Origin: Ruminococcus_G sp964621905
GTDB lineage: Bacteria > Bacillota > Clostridia > Lachnospirales > Lachnospiraceae
Assembly: GCA_964621905.1 (NCBI GenBank)
Contig: CAZUNG010000007.1
Location: forward strand, 1-64,000
Reading direction: 5' to 3'
Length of the DNA stretch: 64,000 nucleotides
Made by a program: the position numbers and the translations under genes. Below are positions 32,562 through 39,113 of this stretch, piece after piece. Positions within the stretch are counted from its first letter, which is position 1. Every line of letters begins with the position of its first letter. The notes below the pieces were generated by a model. It made no database searches. It saw only the letters and a list, made by a program, of their open reading frames with translations, and was not told the origin of the DNA.

Positions 32562-33939
32562 TTTCTTCCTGCCCCCGGTATAATGTCCTCCCGCCAGCCG
32601 CTGTCAGATTATACGCACAGAACGGCACGAGATTCATCTTCTGCTTCTGTGATAGGATATGAATATAACATTCTTTTAAACGGTCCAGATCCAGATTCCA
32701 GGCATCCATAAATGTCATGCAGGAAACGGCAAGCGTATACTGTTCAATCCGTTCCAGGAACTCATCAAGTGAACCGGTCTGGCAGCAGCAATTTTCTTTC
32801 TTGTCCGCACTCTTAATGCTCAAACGTCCGGATGACCAGCGCCTGGCCACAAATTTCTGCGCTTTTTTGGAGGCCTCACCCGGATTTTCGCGCTTTGCCC
32901 CACAGCCGCAGCTTTTCTCTGTATTCAGGGAACGAATTGTTCCGTCCTGCATTTTCATAAAATTTCCGCTGAATGAACAGTAGGCGTTCTCCGCATTCCC
33001 CGGTGTGAAATCACTTACCTTCATTCTGCCTTCTGTCTGTATTTCAATATCCCGCAGCAGATCCGGCAGCGTATAGCGCATTCCGGCATCCATATCCTCA
33101 AACCTGCCAAAATAACTGATAGGCTGGAAATGCACCCCGCGCACCGCAGGCATATGGTCCAGTGCAAACTGCAGAATATTCCCCGTTTCCCCGGTATTGA
33201 CGCCTGCCGCAAGCGTCGGAACCAAAACAACACCGATACCGGCAGCCGCACATTTGGCGATCGCTTGTCTCTTCATTTCAAACAACGGACGCCCCCGCAG
33301 TCTCTGATATGTCTCATCCCGAAGACCGTCAAACTGTAAAAATACGCAATTCAGTCCCGCATCTGCCAGGTGCTCTATGTACCCCGGTTCTTCTGCAATC
33401 CGGATGCCATTAGTGTTCAGCTGAAAGAAGGTAAACCCTTTTTGCCTGCCTGTTTTTATAATCTGCCCGAGATCATCCCGCATGGTCGGTTCACCGCCGG
33501 AGAGCTGAATATTAAATGGACCTCCGCACTCCATCATCGCATCAAACCAGCTTCCGATCAGTTCCAGGTTCGGCTCTTTAGATGGAGATCCCGCAGACGC
33601 AAAACAGACCGGGCACCTCAGATTACACCGGCTGGTAACTTCCATTAATACACAGCACGTATGCTGCCGGTGGTCGGGACATAGCCCGCAGTCATACGGA
33701 CATCCTTTTTCCACCTGAGCATGCGCAGGATTCACCGGAACCGCCTGGTCATGTGCACTTCCCCAGGTCTCATAATCAGGTGCCCCCCTCCAGATCAGCG
33801 TCCGAAAACTCCCGTGGTCGGGACATTCTTTTTCAAGATAAACTTCGTCTCCCGCCTTTATTTTGTGCGCCGGTATCCGCTGCAGGCATACCGGACATAC
33901 ACTTTCCGTACTCCCGATGCATGTATCTTTATTTTCCAT
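32551..33939 (-). CDS. radical SAM protein, TrsS/Tes-like
   Basis: 462 aa. It starts with a rubredoxin-like CPVC and a later ECPDHGSF, then CPYDCGLCPDHRQHTC, and the radical SAM cluster CNLRCPVC (about residue 110). NIQLSGGEPTMRDD is the SAM-binding GGE motif. The C-terminal part carries CGCG and CCCQTG cysteine groups. The CPxDCGLCPxHxxHTC motif is shared with tetraether lipid synthase-like and TrsS radical SAM proteins. ATG 33939 was chosen because AGGGAG lies just before it; an earlier start would overlap the upstream gene. The reaction is unknown; it may modify a cofactor or protein of the block. Confidence 0.85.
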   Translation of the reverse strand: MENKDTCIGSTESVCPVCLQRIPAHKIKAGDEVYLEKECPDHGSFRTLIWRGAPDYETWGSAHDQAVPVNPAHAQVEKGCPYDCGLCPDHRQHTCCVLMEVTSRCNLRCPVCFASAGSPSKEPNLELIGSWFDAMMECGGPFNIQLSGGEPTMRDDLGQIIKTGRQKGFTFFQLNTNGIRIAEEPGYIEHLADAGLNCVFLQFDGLRDETYQRLRGRPLFEMKRQAIAKCAAAGIGVVLVPTLAAGVNTGETGNILQFALDHMPAVRGVHFQPISYFGRFEDMDAGMRYTLPDLLRDIEIQTEGRMKVSDFTPGNAENAYCSFSGNFMKMQDGTIRSLNTEKSCGCGAKRENPGEASKKAQKFVARRWSSGRLSIKSADKKENCCCQTGSLDEFLERIEQYTLAVSCMTFMDAWNLDLDRLKECYIHILSQKQKMNLVPFCAYNLTAAGGRTLYRGQEEIDT

Positions 33940-33955
33940 AACGCTTCTCCCTCTG

Positions 33956-34258
33956 TCAAGGCAGCTTCCCCAGAATTTCAGCCAGCTGCTGCTCAAACTC
34001 TTCTTTTTGATTTTTCCATCCATCTTCTTTAAATCCGGCTTTTAGAATCACATCATTTAGAATCCCTTTTGTCTTTACACCGTCTGCAGTCTCCATCATA
34101 AAAAACGGGCGGCGAAAATTTTTTTTCACCGTCAGGTTTCCCCATTCTGCGAATTTTTCCAACATGGCCTCATCAATCGGACGTTCCAATGTGTAATGAA
34201 ACGATTTTGCATTGGCAAAACAGTTCTCTGCTTTTTCACACGTATAATATTCCTTCAT
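33956..34258 (-). CDS. unrecognised 100-aa protein of the molybdenum block
   Basis: A small soluble protein (start MKEYYTCEKAENCFANAKSF) with two N-terminal cysteines and the segment RRPFFMMETADGVKTKGIL, then a charged helix. No signal peptide, membrane segment or known motif is seen. It overlaps the cysteine-desulfurase gene by 4 bases and ends 16 bases before the radical SAM start, so it is clearly part of the operon. Function unknown; a partner or substrate of the radical SAM protein is one possibility. Confidence 0.7.
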   Translation of the reverse strand: MKEYYTCEKAENCFANAKSFHYTLERPIDEAMLEKFAEWGNLTVKKNFRRPFFMMETADGVKTKGILNDVILKAGFKEDGWKNQKEEFEQQLAEILGKLP

Positions 34259-35373
34259 GTCAGCACCGCCTTTAACGCCTCCTGTGTCTCCCCAACCTCT
34301 GCCGCGGTGGTAAAACGCGACAGACTGAGACGCACACTCCCTGTCTTTGGCATATCAAGTGCAGGAAAAACCAGCGGCGCACAGTGCAGCCCCGTCCGGC
34401 AGATAATATCAAATCCTCCGGTCAGCATATCCCCGATATCCTCCGGTTCCAGCCTATCTGATGTAAATGTCAGTACCGGAGTACGTTTTCCTTCCACTTC
34501 CGCCACGTGACATCCAAGTCCCCTAAGCGTATCTTCCAGCCCACGTACATAACCAAGCGTCCGTTCCATATCCATCGGATGCTCTTTTGCCCAGTTGACT
34601 GCGTAGGCCAGACCGCTCAGGGACTGATCATTTTGCGTCCCTGCTTCCAGACGAAGCGGCATTTCATACGGCATCTCCTCCTCATCCGAGCGGATGCCAG
34701 TTCCCCCTGTCAGTACCGGAGTGAGCTCTGCGTTCGGTGAAACATACAATGCACCCGTCCCCTGCGGACCTAACAGATACTTATGTCCGGTCAGTGCCGC
34801 CAGGTCAATGCCCCATACCTCAGGCAAAACCGGATAAAATCCGGCTGTCTGGGAGGCATCCAAAAAAACCATACACCCATGCTTTCTTGCAAGTGCTGCC
34901 AGTTTTTCTGCATCGTTTACTGCCCCCGTCACATTGGAACCGTGTGTCAGGACCAGCATCCTTGGCCGATACTCGTTTAAAAACCATAATAACGTCTCCT
35001 CCGTCAGGCGCCCGCTTTTGTCAACCGGCATGACAACATATCGAAGCCGGTTTTGTTTCTGCAGCAAATGTAAAGGTCTGAGCACCGCATTGTGCTCTGC
35101 TGCCGTTGTCAGCACCACATCCCCTTTTTTCCAGGGAAATCCCAGCAGTCCCATGTTCAGCGCGTGAGTCGCACAGGATGCATATACAATACAGCTTGCG
35201 TCACTTACTTTTAACAGCTTGGCAAGATGATATCTGCATGTTTGTCCCGGCTCTTTTTTCGTCATGGTCGCACGATTTCCATGTCCCGGAAGACTTTGGA
35301 ATACCTCTTTCATATATTCCGCAAGCCCTTCCGCTTTTGGCCACGAGGTGGCCGCATTGTTCAGATAGATCAT
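34255..35373 (-). CDS. SufS-like cysteine desulfurase/aminotransferase class V
   Basis: PLP enzyme of 372 aa. It begins MIYLNNAATSWPK, has the Schiff-base lysine in LTGHKYLLGPQG (about residue 193), and the catalytic-loop cysteine in CRTGLHCAP, as in SufS (R-x-G-x-H-C-A). It should release sulfur from cysteine as a persulfide. Next to xdhC and the aldehyde oxidoreductase it is a good candidate to supply the terminal sulfido ligand of the molybdenum cofactor. No sufBCD or iscU genes are near. It overlaps the 100-aa gene. Confidence 0.88.
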   Translation of the reverse strand: MIYLNNAATSWPKAEGLAEYMKEVFQSLPGHGNRATMTKKEPGQTCRYHLAKLLKVSDASCIVYASCATHALNMGLLGFPWKKGDVVLTTAAEHNAVLRPLHLLQKQNRLRYVVMPVDKSGRLTEETLLWFLNEYRPRMLVLTHGSNVTGAVNDAEKLAALARKHGCMVFLDASQTAGFYPVLPEVWGIDLAALTGHKYLLGPQGTGALYVSPNAELTPVLTGGTGIRSDEEEMPYEMPLRLEAGTQNDQSLSGLAYAVNWAKEHPMDMERTLGYVRGLEDTLRGLGCHVAEVEGKRTPVLTFTSDRLEPEDIGDMLTGGFDIICRTGLHCAPLVFPALDMPKTGSVRLSLSRFTTAAEVGETQEALKAVLT

Positions 35374-35378
35374 TTATC

Positions 35379-36002
35379 TCATCCTTTCTGCCGCAGTTCA
35401 TACGCCCTTTGCAGCCGCTCATAGTCACTTGGCAGATCTGTGTCCTGAAGGATTTCTTCATCATCGACTTCCAGAAAGCAGGTGCTGTCTTTAAACTGCT
35501 TAAAAACTCCTCTCAGCCCCTCTTCTCCCCGGTATTCCAGGATGCTTTGCATGACATATCCGGAAAACATCGGCGGATGCCCGGGCTGCCCCTCAAATGT
35601 CGGAATGAGCAGTTTGGGCTGTTTTTCCTGAAAAGTCTCCGCCACACGCACGATCGTCTCCGGTGCGATAAGCGGTACATCCCCGGGGCAGAACAAAACC
35701 CCCTTCGTTTCAGGATCTACTGCACGGATTCCGATCCTGACAGATTCCATCATGTCTGTCTCGTCATAATCTCTGTTTTCAGAATAATGTACTTTCATTT
35801 TGCGAAGCAATGGGATCACTTTATGTCTCTGATATCCCACCACAACTTCAATACGTTCAAAACCTGCACTTTTGAAACTGTTGATCGTGGATTCCAGAAT
35901 GCACCCTTCTCCCAGCGGCAGAAGAGGTTTGAATTTCTTCATTCTTCTTGAGCAGCCGGCCGCCACAATAACGACGGTATAATTGTCAAATCTGTTCTTC
36001 AT
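35379..36002 (-). CDS. MocA/MobA-like nucleotidyltransferase (DVU_1551-type)
   Basis: NTP transferase of 207 aa, likely the enzyme that adds CMP to molybdopterin, since Mop-family enzymes carry molybdopterin cytosine dinucleotide. Motifs: VVIVAAGCSRRMKKFKP (nucleotide-binding loop, residues about 10-25), FCPGDVPLI (metal-binding Asp) and GQPGHPPMFS. The glycine-rich loop (AAGCSRRM) is of the MocA type. It lies between the C-GCAxxG-C-C and desulfurase genes. The choice of CTP over GTP is inferred from context. Confidence 0.85.
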   Translation of the reverse strand: MKNRFDNYTVVIVAAGCSRRMKKFKPLLPLGEGCILESTINSFKSAGFERIEVVVGYQRHKVIPLLRKMKVHYSENRDYDETDMMESVRIGIRAVDPETKGVLFCPGDVPLIAPETIVRVAETFQEKQPKLLIPTFEGQPGHPPMFSGYVMQSILEYRGEEGLRGVFKQFKDSTCFLEVDDEEILQDTDLPSDYERLQRAYELRQKG

Positions 36003-36018
36003 GATGTCTTCACCTGTT

Positions 36019-36453
36019 TTATCCTTCTAAAATTTCATATTCCGTCAGCAAATCCAGTAGTTTTCCGCAGCACGCTTCAAGAATAGAAGCACATACTGTC
36101 AGGCATTTTGAAAAATCTCCGCCGATTACCTGAGCACAGTCCGTTCCCCCATACTGCGGTGTATATTGTTCGCGGAACCATGTCGTATAGGCCCGAATGA
36201 TTTCATGACACCTGTTGTCCTCCATCTCTTCAGGATCTCCTTTTCCGGTAAACAGCCCCAGCACGCAGCATCCGCCTGTCAGCGCTCCGCACGTTCCCCC
36301 GCCATGTCCCATTCCACCGGTCAGGCCGCTCACTGCGCGGATCAAATCCGGATTTTCTTTTTCTTCAAGTTCCAATGCGATCATCATCATGATCTGACTG
36401 CATTCAAAACCCTGTAATCCAAGTTCCAGCAAACGCTCCCTTAAATCCATCAT
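36019..36453 (-). CDS. C-GCAxxG-C-C family protein (DVU_1555-type)
   Basis: A cysteine-rich redox-type protein of 144 aa. It has C18 (FECSQIMMM), the core GGGTCGALTGGCCVLGL, and further cysteines in RCHEI, DCAQVIGGD, KCLTVCAS and ACCG, matching the C_GCAxxG_C_C pattern. The family is often found with oxidoreductases and may bind Fe-S or undergo disulfide exchange, but no function is proven. GGAGGGG precedes the start codons. Confidence 0.85.
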   Translation of the reverse strand: MMDLRERLLELGLQGFECSQIMMMIALELEEKENPDLIRAVSGLTGGMGHGGGTCGALTGGCCVLGLFTGKGDPEEMEDNRCHEIIRAYTTWFREQYTPQYGGTDCAQVIGGDFSKCLTVCASILEACCGKLLDLLTEYEILEG

Positions 36454-36481
36454 TGCCCCTCCATTCTATGGTTTTTCGTAA

Positions 36482-36703
36482 TTATTTATCTTCCAGTGCC
36501 TGTTCTACCTGAAAGATTTTCCCCAGTGCAAGCTCTTCCGGAAGAAATGCCTGCCCGCAGCACGGACATTTTGGCATCAGGACCGGAAAATCGTTCCCCA
36601 TGTAATGGAGCACGATCTCACCAGGTTCCAGAGGGATCTGACACTTTTCGCAGATCAGGCTCCCCGGTTCAAAATCCCAGGACTCATAATATCTCTCTGA
36701 CAT
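36482..36703 (-). CDS. small zinc-ribbon/redox protein (DVU_1557-type)
   Basis: 73 aa with two CxxC knuckles, CEKC (about residue 18) and CPCC (about residue 46), giving a rubredoxin- or zinc-ribbon-like fold. It starts 3 bases after the flavin/HdrD fusion gene and matches a family recalled from the Desulfovibrio Mop locus. It could be an electron carrier or a metal-binding adaptor. Confidence 0.8.
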   Translation of the reverse strand: MSERYYESWDFEPGSLICEKCQIPLEPGEIVLHYMGNDFPVLMPKCPCCGQAFLPEELALGKIFQVEQALEDK

Positions 36704-36706
36704 CGC

Positions 36707-38965
36707 TTATCCCCCGTCCTCATTTGAAATCGTCATTCGGTGTGAATACGCCTTTTCTATCACATAAACCTGATCTTTTTCCTCCCGGTAATGCACCCAG
36801 AACGTTACATTCCCCACTTGACAGTGTGCAATTGACAATCCGCTTTTCTGATCTCTGACACGGTATCCATCCTGTGCACGCATTAGCACAGCACGCAGAT
36901 CACTGTCCAGAATCTTCCGTTCTTCGAGCATCTGCTTCACCTGATCACTGTACTGCAGCTGCACCCGCACTTCATCCTCCCTCTTTTCATTCCAGAATTT
37001 TTCCAATACGCTACGGCGCAGCAGCATCCGGTTATCACGGCGCAGAGAGTAACCCGGGTATACTCTTTTGTACGCCTCCTCCGTGTCGTAGATCAGCTCC
37101 AGAATATGAACTGCATTTGCTCCGCCTTTTTGAAAACGGTCCCTGCAATTAATACAGTAAGTCAGATAAAAATCCGCCCCGTCCGTCAGGCACTGTTTCG
37201 TCATCAAATCTGCAACTTCCGGATGGGAAATCTGTGTCAGGCCGCCATATCCACAGCATGCTGCCCGATCGCCTCGATACGTCCCCTCCTGAAGATCATA
37301 TCCCATCACTTCCGCCAGCTGCCGCACCTGTTCCTGTACTTTAGCATCATTTCGGGCGCCACAGGAGTCATGCACCATCGGTGTTCCGTGCTGTTCCCTG
37401 TACTCTGCGGGCAGACCGATTTCCAACAGAACTTCCCAGATACCCCTGCACTCCATATCAGCAATATGACCGGAGAGCACCCGCATGCACATCGGGCACG
37501 CAGTGATCACAATCGGTTTCCCCATCTGTTCCCAGGCACCTTGAATCTTTTGAAGTGCCTCCTGATACCGTCTCTTCTCCCCTGCCCATTCCGCCATCAC
37601 ACCGCAGCATCCCAGAATCAGCCCAACGCCTCCGTCCAGACGATTGCGCAGATCAGCATAAGCTTTTTCCACCGCTTTCGGAGCCGAGGCCGGCAGCTGA
37701 CATCCGGGAAAAAATGCATAGGAACTTGTCTCTCCCTCCTGTGCTCTGGCCAGAAAAACCGGTACTGAATTACTGTACTGCATATCATTTAGGGCAAATT
37801 CAAATGCTGAGGAGGGCATCTTCTCTTTTTCCACCATGATCTGGCGTGCTTCCTGGATGACTTCCCCCAGATCAAGTCCATGGGGACAGACCGCCTTGCA
37901 CTGACCGCACAGACTGCATGAATTGATCATCTTGTTCGCGTGACGCGTACCCATGGCAATGGAAAGATTATTGTAAATTTCTCTTAAATATTTTTTGGGA
38001 TACCCTTTATAATACCGCATAAAAGCGCATGCATTTGTGCAGTCCGTACACTTGCAGTCCAGGCAGCGGGCAGCTTCGCGGACTGCCATTTCCCTCGATA
38101 TCTCCAGCTCCCTGCCAGTCAGTTCGGAACGGATGTTCTCCACTCCTGCTGTATTGACGTGAAGGCTTGTGCGAAAGGCACCCTCCTGTCCTCTTCCCAC
38201 ATCCATGGAAACATTTTTCAGGAAACGGTCTACAGAGATTGCCGTACGTCTGCCCTCCGCCAGTGCATCTACAAAACGCCCGCATGTTGTGCGAACTGCA
38301 TCGCCACAGGCAAAACAGTTCGTCTGTGCAATCCGGAAATCCTCTTTTTTTACAGACATCACCGTATTTTTGAGTCCCCAGGCTGCCACTGCCGCGTCAA
38401 ATCCCGCTGCCAGATCTGCAAAATTAATGACTTCCTGTCCGGTCTTTATCGTAATGGAATACTTTTCAAGACGCCTCTGCTCTCTCTCAAGCATAACTTC
38501 TGAAATGTCAGGATTATGTTCCAGAGAAGACCAGATTTTATCTTCTTTTTCCAGTACCGTTACCATATATCCCTTTTTCCCAAGTTCAAGTGCCGCCGCC
38601 ATCCCTGAGATACCAGCTCCCACCACAACAATCCGCTGTGCTTTTTTTGGCAGCAGCATTCGTTTTTCTTTCATGCTTCCAAACCGGACAGCGGCCTTTT
38701 CCAGCGCACGCATACAAAGACTTCCTCCGCATGCTTCTCTCTCACAGAATTCACGGCACGGCTCTTCACACAATGTACTTAAGAGTTCCGGAAAAACGGC
38801 TGCTTTCTCATAAACAGCTCTTGCACTGTCAAAATCTCCCCGCGTCAGTGCCCTGCAAATATCTCTGCAGTTGACATGAAGCGGGCAGGATGCCATAGAC
38901 GCAGGCGGCTGTTCCTGTGTACACAGCTGCTCCAGTTCATGGAGTTTTTGCTGATTTACTTCCAA
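36707..38965 (-). CDS. flavin / Fe-S / HdrD-like fusion oxidoreductase
   Basis: 752 aa, apparently an electron-transfer hub. The N-terminal 100 residues have a GltD-like cysteine pattern (CPLHVNCRDIC, CEEPCREFCEREAC). A dinucleotide fold VVVGAGISGMAAALELG (about 110-127) is followed only about 100 residues later by the FAD-closing motif CFACGDAV; the usual second NAD(P)-binding domain is missing. Next come two [4Fe-4S] motifs (CLDCKCTDCTNAC, CSLCGQCKAVCPHG) and two CCG domains of HdrD type (GCCGVMAEWAG, CCGYGGLTQ). It follows the aldehyde oxidoreductase gene after a hairpin. Since that enzyme lacks a flavin domain, this protein may be its electron acceptor. Confidence 0.85.
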   Translation of the reverse strand: MEVNQQKLHELEQLCTQEQPPASMASCPLHVNCRDICRALTRGDFDSARAVYEKAAVFPELLSTLCEEPCREFCEREACGGSLCMRALEKAAVRFGSMKEKRMLLPKKAQRIVVVGAGISGMAAALELGKKGYMVTVLEKEDKIWSSLEHNPDISEVMLEREQRRLEKYSITIKTGQEVINFADLAAGFDAAVAAWGLKNTVMSVKKEDFRIAQTNCFACGDAVRTTCGRFVDALAEGRRTAISVDRFLKNVSMDVGRGQEGAFRTSLHVNTAGVENIRSELTGRELEISREMAVREAARCLDCKCTDCTNACAFMRYYKGYPKKYLREIYNNLSIAMGTRHANKMINSCSLCGQCKAVCPHGLDLGEVIQEARQIMVEKEKMPSSAFEFALNDMQYSNSVPVFLARAQEGETSSYAFFPGCQLPASAPKAVEKAYADLRNRLDGGVGLILGCCGVMAEWAGEKRRYQEALQKIQGAWEQMGKPIVITACPMCMRVLSGHIADMECRGIWEVLLEIGLPAEYREQHGTPMVHDSCGARNDAKVQEQVRQLAEVMGYDLQEGTYRGDRAACCGYGGLTQISHPEVADLMTKQCLTDGADFYLTYCINCRDRFQKGGANAVHILELIYDTEEAYKRVYPGYSLRRDNRMLLRRSVLEKFWNEKREDEVRVQLQYSDQVKQMLEERKILDSDLRAVLMRAQDGYRVRDQKSGLSIAHCQVGNVTFWVHYREEKDQVYVIEKAYSHRMTISNEDGG

Positions 38966-39033
38966 AATATCACATCCCTTATGTATAAACCCAAGACCTG
39001 CCGCCGGCAGCCTTATGGATCGCTAGATAGAAA

Positions 39034-39076
39034 CGGATGACAGAAATAATCACCGGTGGATTATCCCTGTCATCCG
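39034..39076 (-). terminator. hairpin between the aldehyde oxidoreductase gene and its accessory genes
   Basis: CGGATGACAG and CTGTCATCCG form a perfect 10-bp stem with a further inner pairing (ATAATC/GATTAT). On the minus strand it is followed by TTTCTATCT. It sits between the first gene and 17 downstream genes, so it probably attenuates or processes the message rather than ending it. Confidence 0.6.
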
Positions 39077-39113
39077 TGGACGGGGAAACTGCGTTCCCGC
39101 TGTTAATGTTCAG

